This document shows positions 11,465 to 22,009 of a stretch of DNA of 64,000 bases, one piece after another. Positions within the stretch are counted from its first letter, which is position 1, and each line of letters starts with the position of its first letter. The DNA is from Apostichopus japonicus. Taxonomy: Eukaryota; Echinodermata; Holothuroidea; Aspidochirotida; Stichopodidae. The translations under genes were made by a program, and so were the position numbers. The stretch spans positions 21,512,898-21,576,897 of the forward strand of contig NC_092577.1 of NCBI RefSeq assembly GCF_037975245.1, given 5' to 3'. Below the pieces are notes generated by a model. That model was not told the DNA's origin. It made no database searches and saw nothing but the letters and a program-made list of their open reading frames with translations.

Positions 11465-11505
11465 AAGAAAGTCAGCCAGGAAAGAACCTGGGCACGAAAC
11501 ATTTT
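11465..11505 (-). repeat. 3' end fragment of the U2-headed SINE (or of its LINE partner)
   Basis: Within transposase intron 1, the minus strand carries a ~40-base match to the 3' end of the SINE, centred on CGTGCCCAGGTTCTTTCCTGG and a following GACTTTCTTA. The U2 head and middle body are absent, so this is a 5'-truncated SINE copy or the tail of the LINE whose enzyme mobilises it. Confidence 0.6.
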
Positions 11506-12055
11506 GACTGATAGATGCTTAAGAAATCATTGCCCAAATGACCGAATTGATCTATATAAAAATGAGTAATTACTATCACAAGAGTACCTATTTTAATAAA
11601 CCACCTGTTCATTGTGACAGTCAATGGTGTATTCGCATGTTTCGCTTTTAATAAACACTATTTAAAAACGGAAGAAAGAAGTTCTTTGTTCATAATGTAA
11701 ACATTTGGGAAGTGTCAGTAATATTTATGTGCGACCTTTTTTTATACCAATATTGAAGAAAAACATTAATTCAGCTTTCATCCACCGGTTGCTTTATGCG
11801 GAATCGGGTCTAATTGCCACTTTTTCCAATTCAGTGTAAGATGTTTGGAGACATTCTGCAAGTTGTAGGCCCTAAATATGTTCCAAACGGTTCATTATAC
11901 AGTGTGTCAAATTTCAGACAAAGGCAGACTATCCGAGGCGAATCCACCTTTTTTGACAAGGGGGGGGGGGGTAAAGCCGTGGTTCAATTCTAACCTAACT
12001 TGAAACTGGTTGAAATACCTACATTGTACATTGTTTGTCATTTTTTTCAAACTAG
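11506..12055. other. Remainder of transposase intron 1
   Basis: AT-rich intron sequence with a G-run near 11960 and an acceptor TTTTTTTCAAACTAG ending at 12055. Confidence 0.6.
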
Positions 12056-13593
12056 ATTCATCGATGTTAATGTCGGTTGGCCAGGTCAAGTACATGATGC
12101 CAGGATATTGTCCAATTCCTGCATCTTCAGGAAGGCAGAAGCGGGAACACTTCTCCCAAACGTAAGTCACCATTGAAATAGTATTCTATGGCTGCGATTT
12201 GAAATAACATGAACCAAATGGCAACAATGATGCAAATTGGCCGCAAATTACTTGAAAATTAGTTCAAATAGAATAAAAACACAAGCAATGACATCCAAAT
12301 GACCACAGATTAAGTGTTCCATAGGTAAGCATTCGCTGAAGTATATCAAAATCTTTCAAAACAATGATATAATAACGACATCGTCTCTTTATAAAAAGTG
12401 AGATAAGTCACCAACCAAAAACTTGAACGTTTTGATTAAAGCATCGTTTTTCGCAGAATTTCTAAATATAATTTCCTTAGTATTAACGATGTTGCTTACA
12501 AGCTTGACTAGTTTAGTTTCACTTGAAGTTCCAATAAACACGTGAAATGCTATAAATTATAAATTGTTGTGACTCGGATTCGAACAATAACATATGCTTG
12601 CAACTAGTGTAGAAAAGTGCCCGAGCGGCGGAGATGTGATTAAGACATTAATTTGTATGAATATGTTTGACTCTGACTCAAAATGCGGACTTGGACTGCT
12701 GTTATGTAATGTTGTTTTGTTTATGTATGTTTATTCACTAGACAGACATGATTTCTATTTAATATTCACAGTTGTGTCGCACCATTCAAGGTCAGGAAGT
12801 TCCTATAGTTATCCTGGGAGACCCAGCCTATCCACTCCTCCCTTGGTTGATGAAGGGGTTTTCTGACACAGGCCGACTGACAGAAGGCCAAAAGCTGTTC
12901 AATTACAGACTTAGTAGAGCACGCATGGTCGTCGAAAATGCTTTTGGAAGGCTTAAAGGAAGATGGCGTAGTTTAATGAAAAGGAACGACACTAGCATGG
13001 AAAGTTTACTGACCCAAGTGATAGCCTGTTGCATTCTACACAACTTATGTGAATCAAGGAGGGATCATGTGAATGGTAACTGGCTTGAGGAAGCGGAGGA
13101 ATATAGGCAACAGCAGTTACATGAAGATCCCCACGACGGCCAAGATAATACCCGTGCAATTTCTTCAAGGGATGCACTTGTGCAGTATATTTCGTGGGAG
13201 GATATTAATTATGCCTATATATTTATTTTATGATATATTTTAGAAAATAACTGTATAACTAGAAAACTTCATACTCAAGTTAGATCCAGATTTTCCTTAG
13301 ACGATGCTAGGTACCTTTAAGCGAATTTGCTCGTTACATATGCCTTTTGCACTTATTTCTTCCCACGAGCTCCTATTATGTACTTCGCGGAATTTCCAGA
13401 GTAGCGAGCGAGTTGGAAAGTGTGAAAATCTGCTCCCACCACAAACTTACCGGAGTCCATTTTCCTTACAGTCGAGTACATTAGAACTTCGCATTACATT
13501 GACGCATTTGAATTTATATGACATAAGTTTTTCTAAAGTAGCAGTCAACAACAAGTGCAAACAATGGCACGATAGTTTCGCTAGATTAATTAA

Positions 13594-13742
13594 GAACTGT
13601 GTATCATCTTCCACTTCAAAGGTGTGATTGTCAGGTGTCACAGGACGAGACACTTCTTTCATGTTTGACTCTTTAGCTTATTTAGATTAAGATCTGTGTA
13701 TTCTCTCCCACTTCAAAAAGTGTGATTGTCAGGTTCCATAAA
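13594..13742. repeat. Diverged ~98-bp tandem duplication
   Basis: The string CCACTTCAAAGGTGTGATTG near 13611 recurs as CCACTTCAAAAAGTGTGATT near 13709 with similar flanks (CTGTGTAT before, GTCAGGT after). Confidence 0.7.
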
Positions 13743-15173
13743 GTTTCACAAGTTAAACAACACATTTCTGGTTGACTTTTATTGCGTAACGTGTGCCAGT
13801 AGAGTTGCATTGGGAAGTGTTCAAATCTAAAGCAGGATAGGTAGATGTGATTGACATTCATTTTGCGTACTAATTTTCTGTGCATGTTCAATGAAAAGAG
13901 CTCACCATATGCAACCTGCTACATCCATTCAGAACTGCCTGAAATTTTCATTAGAATATATTTAGCATTCAGCATGTTGTTTTCTTACATGTCCTTTTCT
14001 CAAAGCGATTTCTTCCAACACGTCATCCTCTTTTAACTGGGTTTAATGTTAAAACTGCAATTTGGTAAGCTGCCAAGAAGAAATTTTACTATCAGTGTAT
14101 CTTGTTAGTATTGCACTAAATAATTTATGGCGTGTAGACTAAACGCTTTACGGTGGCACAACCTTTGTATAGCCTGGGCTTTACACTCGAACTATTTCAA
14201 TGAAAGTCGAGAATGCGAATAGGTCTATCTGTTTTAGTAGTTATCAAATCAACATGTATATCTTTTCACATTTGCAGTTATTATTTTGTAATAAAGAGTT
14301 CAGCAATATTCGCAGTGAACGTATTGCTGGAAGTTTTCGGTGTGTTTTTTAGGAGGTCTAAAACATTCGACCTTTGTTAATAGATCAATTCATGCTAGCT
14401 AAAAATACATTCATCTCACCCATGGTAGCCTACGCATGGCTAATTGAAGAACAGTTTTTTGTACATCCCCTACGGATCCTAAGCAACTTTTATAATTTAT
14501 TTCTTTCTTTCTTTTATAATTCATTTCTTTCAAAAACTTTACTAGTCATCTTTCGTTATTGTTTGTTGTCTTTTCTTGTTGTTGTTATTTCGGACTATAA
14601 TCTCAATGACGTGAAACGAAAAACTCGCCGGCCAGTCGAAATCCCCGATAACTACCCCCTCCGCCCACCCTCCCCCAGTTAAACAACAGTATGCTATCTT
14701 TAAAAGAATTGTCTGGTAGCGCTTATACGTTACCATAAAACGATAAATAGCTTTCCAAACATGTTTTCAAAAATGAGAACGCTAATGTTGAGTTTGACAG
14801 GGAAACGATTTTATGATCATTTAGGATGGATATTTGAAACATTCTTTGAACAGTAGAGAACATTACGTCACCTTCGCAAATGCAGATTACGGCAAAACCC
14901 ACGCTGCATACAGTTCCTACAGTAATCACAACAAATACCGCGTTTGAATACATTATGTTATTAATTTTTGGTGAAAAATGATATGTGTTTAAAAAAACCA
15001 TTGAGCCGTAAAATATGTAGTTCATCGGTGATTTCATGATTTTTGTGTAACACGACGAAAGTTTGAACAGTATACTCTTTTGTTTATCCTTTTGCTGTCA
15101 GTTGATCCGTGAATTTTATTTCAGCGATTTCGAAGAACGGCTTAGTATTATGTGCAACGCAATGTTCCATGTG
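13743..15173. other. No supported gene between the two Harbinger genes
   Basis: Short open frames (for example 14374-14682 and 14723-15037) are hydrophobic or AT-driven and show no family motif. Confidence 0.4.
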
Positions 15174-15181
15174 TACGTAAT

Positions 15182-16058
15182 GGTTCTGGGACAAAATCCC
15201 CCTCCCCGGACAAAATCCCCCCAACCAAAATCCACCTGGACAAGATCCCCCAGACGATATCCCATGACCCATATAAAGCCTGCCTGCAACAACCAGCAAT
15301 GGCCCAGGTGTGACAGTCAAGGCATGGATCATTGCACTGGTTAGGGTATCGGTCAGTGCACCGGTCAGGGTAGCAGGGTACTGGCGAGTGTAACTGTGAG
15401 GGCTCCTGGTCAGGGTACCGGTGATCATACTGGTCACTGTACCGTTCAGGGTTCCACTCAGTGTACTGGTCAGGGGATTGGTCGGGAGATCAGTGAGGGT
15501 AATTGTGAAGCTACCTGTTAGTGCGACATTCAAGAGACCGGTCAAGGTACTGGTCATTGTACCAGCACTAGTAAGGGTACGTGTCAGAGTACGTGTCAGG
15601 GTACGTGTCAGGGTGCCTTTCAGGATACCAGTTGGGATAGAAGTCGGGTACCGGTCGAGGTACCGGTTGAGGTACTGGCCGGGATACTGGTCAGGGAGCC
15701 ATTGAGAGTACCAGTGGGGGTACCGGTGGGGGTAACTGTCAGGCTAATTATTAGGGTACCGGTCGGGGTACTGGTCCGGGAACCACTGAGAGCACCACTG
15801 AGAGTACCGGATGACGGTACCAGATGACGGTACCGGATGACGGTACCGGGGACACAGGAGGGAACGGGGCACAGGGGGAAACGGGGGACCGGGTGGTGGG
15901 ATGACGCATTTTTGTAGAGAATTGATGGGATTTTTATAGCATGGAGGGGTTTTGTCCTGGGAGGATTTTGGCTTGGGGTGATTTTTTCCAGGGGGATTTT
16001 TGTCCAGGGGGATTTTGGCTCGGGGGGAATTTGTCCGGGGGGTTTATTCCTGTCATCA
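15182..16058. mobile_element. Non-autonomous transposon with inverted GGACAAAATCCCCC subterminal repeats and minisatellite core
   Basis: A perfect 8-bp direct repeat TACGTAAT flanks the unit (15174-15181 and 16059-16066). Inside the left end, GGGACAAAATCCCCC-type units recur several times (15188-15260); inside the right end the same units appear in reverse complement (15945-16045, for example CCAGGGGGATTTTGGC). Between them lies a GGTACCGGTCAGG-type minisatellite. The 8-bp TSD fits hAT or P-type enzymes, but the extreme termini match only weakly, so the superfamily is open. It sits inside the Harbinger element, between the two genes. Confidence 0.65.
15335..15850. repeat. GGTACCGGTCAGG-type minisatellite
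   Basis: Degenerate 10-12 bp units with GGTACYGGTC or GTRCYGGTCA cores run through this block, including four consecutive GGTACGTGTCA-like units near 15575-15610 and repeated ACCGGATGACGGT near 15815-15850. Long open frames in both strands here (Thr-Leu-Thr or Val-Arg repeats) are products of the repeat. Confidence 0.85.
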
Positions 16059-16066
16059 TACGTAAT

Positions 16067-16691
16067 ACATAGGCAATCATCTGTGCGTGTACACGCAAGA
16101 GTGTAGATGCTGCGGAATGGGAGTGCTAACTTCAAGTCGCTCGTTTGGTCTATTTGCATGCGTTCGAACAAACGGTGATTTTGGTGAGAAGCTGGTGAAT
16201 TTGAAAACCAGATTTTACAAGAAAAAACGTCGATGAAGACATGGTATGCAAATCTTTCACCAGACAATTCCCTTCTAAGGTATAGTAAATAGGACACGAA
16301 GGGGACGATATATACCTTTTTACGAAACTGCCATTAATGTCAATTATGAATAGAATTTATATGGCTCGAATATGAAGTTGACACTTTCTAAAAATGAAAT
16401 ATCGTCTAGTAAAGGAGAGTAACCCGCCACAGTTAACAAGTGAAACATGCATATAAAAAAGTCATGAAAAGAATGGTTGTTAGTATTTGTTTTGCTTGTA
16501 CATATATTCGAAAATAAACATAAAAGTACATTGTGATAATAGCCTCAATCACATACCAAAGAAAGTACAGTGGGTTCTTAAAATTTGGTAAAGAAAAAAA
16601 AGGAAGATATTTAGCCAAAAAAAATATACTAATCTACTTGTGTAAGTGAATGAAAAGACTAGGCAGTGGCTCCCTGGAAAGAACAGAGACC
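16067..16691. other. No supported gene
   Basis: Spacer and probable 3' untranslated region of the minus-strand Myb/SANT-like gene; AT-rich. Confidence 0.4.
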
Positions 16692-17197
16692 CTATAATCT
16701 TGGGTCATTCCTTTGATAATCGTGACTGGGTCCAGGAGCATTCTGGTCTCCAGTGGTTTCATCAGGCATATAATTTGGATGAGCAAATGGTCCCGGTGGT
16801 GGCGTATTGGGATAACCAAACGCAGAACTGTTGGCGTATCGTCTATAATGAAAGGCAGTTGGTTGGGCATGGTGCGAAAATGGTTGTCCATGCTGCGATG
16901 GACCTCTGACATTCATCATCGACACTGTTGTTGGCCATCCTGTCGCTGCTGGTGTGGGTGGTCTTTGGGCAGCTACCATGCTAGTCATGGTTGTCATGAA
17001 GTTTGTCAGGCTGTCTACAAGCTTTTTCTCTTGAGCTAGCGACTCATTTCGCCACTTTTCCTCCGCTTCCCTTTGCTCTCTTCGCCACTTGTTTTCTTCG
17101 TGAAAATATCTTTCATCTGATTGTTTTTGGCATTTGTGAAACTCCACTAGCATGGATTTGTTTCCCCGTCCTTTCTTTGTGTTCGACTGCCCTGGAT

Positions 17198-17990
17198 CTG
17201 TTTTAAATATAAGTACGATAGATAAAATGTTTGTGTTGATTTACAGAACACAATACTGCAGAAATATAAGTGAAATATACCAGTGCTATTTCTGTGGTCC
17301 AAGGCTCTCTGTTGTAACTAATATTCAAGGGAGTACGCATCTTGCAAAGAAAGAAATGTATATATTACAGAAACGCCATACATATCCAAGAATCAGACCA
17401 CAAAAAAAAATTAACTTGCTTCCATTTTTATTAATTACCCAATAGGCAATTACCACATCTATCCTCATGTACTAAAAAGGTTTTGGGCGCAATAAGTTAA
17501 TGGTTCCTATCAGAGAATTCGTATCACATGCATGATCTCAAAATTTAAGAGCGTCCTTCCCTCCGCTTCATTTATAATCTACATGTAAACCTAGTTACTT
17601 TGAAAACGATCAAAAAGTGAATACCTACACATGTCACTTCAAGAAGACAACTATGTTTGTAGATATGACACTAATTGAAATTAACAACACAAAAACAGCT
17701 TTAGAGCAAAGATATAATACTGCAGGGTCAGAATATAAGGTTCACTTGTTAACGTTAAGAATACAAGCATGGTTAGGTTCCTCACGGGACGGTGTTTACC
17801 AAACCAACTTTCATTTTTAATGCGACTTGTTACTGCTACAAGTTACGATATCTGTACGCTATACTAGTTGCAATCGAAGTTTGCATTATCCACCTCTCCT
17901 TAAATAATATTTAAACTTATTCAATCTTGAACAAGAAATGTAGCAACGCCACTGCAGATATATCTCAACAGAAAAAAATGTAATCTCTAC
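17198..17990. other. Intron 3 of the Myb/SANT-like gene
   Basis: Non-coding intron on the minus strand; donor at 17990-17989 and acceptor at 17198-17199. The ORF at 17617-17820 on the other strand has no motif. Confidence 0.7.
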
Positions 17991-18050
17991 CTGCTGAAGC
18001 TGTTCGCTTTCGTCTTGGAGCACTTGGACCTGGTTCCAATTCGGCTGGTT

Positions 18051-19185
18051 CTGTGAAGAAATAAATAAATATTAAATACCAGAATATTTACTGTTCCTCA
18101 ATTCCTCCATGACAAACTAGGGGATACATGCGAAAATCAGCGTAAAACATGAAAGAAATACTAATTTCATTTAGCGAGAACAAAATCAAACAGCTTCAAT
18201 TGACTTTGTGTTAGCTCCATGATGAGGGGTATATGGTAGGAGGCATGGAATAGGCTGGACTACATTGATATCAATATTCCATATTTTTTTTTTTAAATGT
18301 GTCTTATTCACATTTTATTTCAGCGAATAATAGTCCTGGAGAAGGGGGGCAATACTTGGTTTGTGGACGTGGCAGCTTTACTTCACATAATACATTAGCG
18401 ACTCGTAAATAGTTTACAGTATGGAAATTGAAAAGAAATCCCCTGCGGTACGAACTCTGTGACACACTGGCAGAAAAAAAAAGACCAACATTTTCTACGG
18501 AAATTTCGACACACGATTAAACTGTAAACGTACAGACATTATGATAATAATCATGAGTAACAACATGCTATACGGTCACAGTTCACAGAAACGACCACGA
18601 AGCAACATGCAACATGAGTTGCATGAAGTTTTAGCCGCCGCCAAATATGATTTGGATAAATAATCTCACGCATTATATTTTATTTATAGCCACAAAAAAA
18701 AAAGGCTATGCCACCAAATATTGGGGAATATTAGATATATCCCCACCTAAAATATTTGCCCCCCCCCCATGATCGCCGCCCATCTGTTAAGCATACTACT
18801 AGCGGTGAAAGAATAGGGTTTTTCGAGGACAGTGGATGCAAGTAATTACATCGACTACTGCGTTTGTATTCTTATACATGATTCAAAATTTCCTTCAAAA
18901 TGTATGGTGTTAGCCTGTGAACCCCCTCCCCATCCCCTCTGGGTATTTCTTTTTTATTTAGCTTTTCTGAAAGTACAAATGCTCAGCCTCCTGTCATACG
19001 GATTGGTCAAGATTATTTATAGGATTAAAGCAATTGATTGTCTGGCGTAGATAAACTTCACATTTTTGCAAGGTGTGCATAAACAGAAGTAAAGTGGCGA
19101 AAGTAAAGAAACGCGTTAAGATGCGGTGACTCAAGGAAGTGAGATCGATTACTATACTTCAAACAATTCACTGTAGCCTTAATAC
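18051..19185. other. Intron 2 of the Myb/SANT-like gene
   Basis: Minus-strand intron between donor at 19185-19184 and acceptor at 18052-18051. Contains a C-run near 18758-18768 and no supported gene. Confidence 0.7.
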
Positions 19186-19263
19186 CTGATGGTGGGGGCG
19201 ATTCTGGAGGTGATGGTCCTTCTGGGCTGTCGTGGACTTGGCTGTCATCTGTTTCGTCATTTG

Positions 19264-20673
19264 CTGGTTTTTGTGGATCATGATGTAATTGAGGAAAGAG
19301 AAAGCAGTGGTTAACCTTATATCTACGGTATATATCGGAGGGTAGGGTTAAAGAAATATGAATTAAATTGTAATACAATTGGTCACATTATCCCACATGT
19401 TTTATACCCTCATATAATAATATTTAATAATAATCAGCAGTCATTATTACGACGCTAAAAAGACAAACAAATGATTGAGACGATTCATGCATTCCAATCG
19501 TCCTTAGTTCTGGCTATCATACAGTATCGATGTGAAAGTGTCCTTATATGAAAAACGTCTATGTATGACCAGTTTACAATAACACAAACTTGGCTTGAGC
19601 GGGTCCACGCTAGCAATGTGAGACCGGTAAAACGTTCCAGGTATTGATTAATCCATATGAATGGAATGTGTAAATGCTACCTTAATCGAATCACTCCAGA
19701 AATATTCTCGAACAAAATGGCAATAAAAAAAGTTCTTAAGTAAGCCACTGAATGCATCTAATGTTGTGTCCAAGCATGGATGTCGCGCGACTTACAGGGT
19801 AATTATAAATTATGTTCTTATCGATATGTTTTAATTAGAAAAGAATCTTTAAATATATTCCATCGATAACGATTACGGAGGTTACAACTATTCCATGTGT
19901 TATGGCTGTACCCACATATTTCCCATTTACTCAGTTTGAATTATACGAAGCTCTAGAGAGGACATGGGAATTTGTTTTGTATTACGTACGTACGTGATAA
20001 TTTTACGTTCACTGCCTCAAAAGTAGCAGATATAGGGTAGGCGAGCTATACATGCTTAATGAAATGACAAACTTTAAAACAGCTTTTTCTGTGTCAGTAT
20101 ATCTGGGTCTCTCGTTGACATGTGATTTATTTTTTTAAGATGATAGCAATTAACCAATCACATATTTCAACTGGTAAACGTCATTCATCAACGTTGTGAA
20201 TAGCGAATGTATACTCCACCCATATTCCCTTATATGGACGTTTACTACGAGCTTCATTGACCATGATTTTGACGTTGGTACACCCAGTCTAAACGGCGGG
20301 AAAAAGTTCAGCACATCGGTGTAATGTATATAAACGTGTTAACACATCGAGCTATGTACACAGCAATAATTATTTACGGTCAATTGTAAGTCTTGTCTTT
20401 TTAAGTTAGCATACATGTGTCATGTGGCTTCTTGTTTTGACTGAACCAAGAATACATATGTTCTAGTTAGCCTTTTTTATACGTACCGTACCGTACGTGT
20501 TTTACAATTTTTTTCTTTAATACAGGCTACATTGTACAATTTTACGGACCTGATGAGTTAGCAACTAGGCTACGTGTTAATTGGGATGCTACGTGTTATG
20601 TTATGTTGCTGATTATCGATAAAATAGAAACCAGTAGGCCCAGTTAAGAAAATATAATATAGGGCCTACTTAC
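19264..20673. other. Intron 1 of the Myb/SANT-like gene
   Basis: Minus-strand intron with donor GTAAGT (20673-20668) and acceptor CAG before 19263. Holds the SINE tail fragment at 19405-19460; otherwise nothing recognised. Confidence 0.7.
19405..19460 (-). repeat. tRNA-SINE tail fragment
   Basis: AATAATCAGCAGTCATTATT followed by ACGACGCTAAA resembles the tail of the SINE at 63227-63565 (AATAATCAGCAGTTATTTCA then CGTCGCTTAA). Lies in intron 1 of the Myb/SANT-like gene. Confidence 0.5.
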
Positions 20674-21494
20674 TGTCGTCTTCGTTAGGAACGAAGGTAA
20701 ACGTCGATGCTTCTTTATCACTCTCTTCCTCTTCAGTGTTATGCGTTTCTTGAATTGGCGCGCTTCCGACCTCTACTACACGGACAGGATTTGCCGATGG
20801 CCTGTCTCCCAGTATTAGGCTCAGTTCGTCCTGAAACTTGATGGTTCTCCTTTCTCTCCCAGAAGTTTTTCATTTTGTATTTTATTTGGGTGACCGTTCT
20901 GCCGTAGCCTTTCTCTCCCAAACGCATGCATATATCCCTGTACACTTGAGCATTGCGGCATGTCCCATCAAGTTTCGACATAATACTTGCGTCGCACCAA
21001 ATGCCAAGCAATGCAAAAACCTCATTGTCCGACCACATACTTCGCTCTGTCTCAATCTGCGACATATTGAACTAAAATATAGATAATAATGATAATAATA
21101 CTTGGCTTTGTCGGTTATCTGGACGTCTTTATGGAAGCAGCTGAAACTGTATCATGCATGTATGCAGATAAACGCGAGCAGCTACACTGTGTACTAGTCA
21201 GCTATGCCTTACGTAATTCCTTCATTCTCACTGCATCGGTCCTTCGTACACACAACCAAGTTTAGAAAAAACAGTTTATGTCGATACAGTGACGGAAACC
21301 ATAACAGATAACAATCTGCCGTACTTTTCTTACACCCCAAGGCAATTATTTATTTACATTGATTAACGTTTACCCGGGCTTAGCTGTCCTAACCCCACCT
21401 CTCATGAGGGGCTTAATCAAGCTCGGGCTTGCTCCGTTCCCACGGAGTAAAAGGGTGGATCAACTTGCCCTAGCCTCGATAGGTCGATCAAGAG

Positions 21495-21525
21495 TGAAGC
21501 AAGCCCGCGTTCGTGGGAACAGGCC
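21495..21525 (-). repeat. Harbinger terminal inverted repeat, right
   Basis: Read on the minus strand it gives GGCCTGTTCCCACGAACGCG then GGCTTGCTTCA, the mirror of the left terminus. TTA at 21526-21528 is the second target duplication. An additional related inverted segment (GCTCCGTTCCCACGGAG) lies just inside at about 21435. Confidence 0.8.
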
Positions 21526-21528
21526 TTA

Positions 21529-21790
21529 GGGATCATCTGCTCACCAAGGGCTATCAACAGCCCAACTTAAAAGTTGAAGCAGCATTTAGTCCTTGAGATG
21601 TGTGCTTACAAGGTTTACAGACGTTGACCTCTTGTGATCTGAAATGACTTTTGACCTCAATGAAAAAGGATAGAGAACATCCATCCACTAAGGACTATCC
21701 ACACACCAATTTGAAGTTCATCCAACTATTACTTCTTGAAATACCATGTTTACGAGCCAAAGCCATACACGAGCCATACACATATACAGC
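21529..21790. repeat. AGGTCA/TGACCT-type tandem repeat, right half
   Basis: Resumes the monomer broken at 8163: GGGATCATCTGCTCACCAAG, then a 'ttgagatgtgtgcttacaagg' segment, TGACCT units and a new ATGAAAAAGGATAGAG monomer start at 21659. Confidence 0.85.
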
Positions 21791-22009
21791 CCCACACACG
21801 CCATCACCGATGCATAGATTCCGTCATCCTTCGGTAAAGGAATAAAAATGAATGGATACTCCTATTAGAATGATTTTCGTTGTTTATTGTTGGGAAACAA
21901 TTGTTTTCATTACAAAATGGGTAGTTTCTCACTGAGAAAAGTTTGTATGCTAAAACTTACAGCAGTTCACAAATCTGAAGAAACGAGTACATGAGTATCA
22001 AGTTCCAGA

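Larger units (their letters stand above)
10710..13233 (+). pseudogene. PIF/Harbinger DDE transposase (HARBI1-like), three exons, inactivated
   Basis: Exon 1 (10710-11365) begins at an ATG and encodes a basic N-terminus, then an HTH-like region (AITLWRLATNCEYRTLGNMF), then GFPQCVGAIDGSHI with the first catalytic Asp. Exon 2 (12056-12161) encodes DVNVGWPGQVHDARIL. Exon 3 (12772-13233) encodes [14 protein letters not shown] with the second catalytic Asp and [16 protein letters not shown] with the catalytic Glu. Introns have GT/AG ends (AG|GTACGT at 11366; AAC|GTAAGT at 12162; acceptors at 12055 and 12771) and codon phases agree across both junctions. The frame has TGA at 11226-11228 where relatives usually have Trp before GFPQ. 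The segment between WKENFR and the HTH looks ~35-45 residues short for the family (inference). It cleaves and joins transposon ends with its Myb-like partner in working elements; this copy should be dead. Confidence 0.9.
16692..21065 (-). pseudogene. Harbinger accessory Myb/SANT-like (trihelix) DNA-binding protein, four exons, damaged
   Basis: Exons on the minus strand: 21065-20674, 19263-19186, 18050-17991, 17197-16692. Donors and acceptors are GT/AG and the codon phase is consistent at all three junctions (1, 1, 1). Exon 1 begins with ATG and encodes a trihelix domain: WSDNEVFALLGIWCDASIMS, then RNAQVYRDICMRLGEKGY, then RTVTQIKYKMKN. Directly after that the frame is lost: the normal downstream text (SGRERRTIKFQDELSLILGD and an acidic tail) is in another frame and about 14 family residues are missing at ~20868, so a small deletion broke the gene. 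Exons 2 and 3 are Pro/Ser/Asp-rich and then basic (APRRKR, possible nuclear signal). Exon 4 begins as a Glu/Lys/Arg-rich helix (coiled coil likely) and ends Pro-rich. In PIF/Harbinger systems this partner binds DNA and brings the transposase to the nucleus and ends. Confidence 0.85.
8167..21525. mobile_element. PIF/Harbinger DNA transposon, 13.4 kb, non-functional
   Basis: The left end (8167-8198) and the reverse complement of the right end (21495-21525) share TCCCACGAACGCGG followed by CTTGCTTCA with about 24 of 26 matches in the best part. TTA flanks both ends. Outside the element the flanks read as one continuous AGGTCA-type repeat: the left flank stops 11 bases into a monomer (ATGAAAAACAC) and the right flank resumes with GGGATCATCTGC, exactly the next bases of the intact neighbouring monomers. 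This gives strong internal proof of the boundaries. The element carries the two genes expected for this superfamily: a DDE transposase (10710-13233, plus) and a Myb/SANT-like protein (16692-21065, minus). Both are damaged. It also contains nested repeats, which explain its large size. Confidence 0.88.

Noticed and set aside
12594-12866. 90-residue ORF over the transposase exon 3 border
   Set aside because: Wrong frame; the splice-phased transposase frame carries the DDE motifs.
15084-15705. Long open frames with Thr-Leu-Thr and Val-Arg repeats on both strands
   Set aside because: They fall on the GGTACCGGTCAGG minisatellite and show only the repeat's codons.
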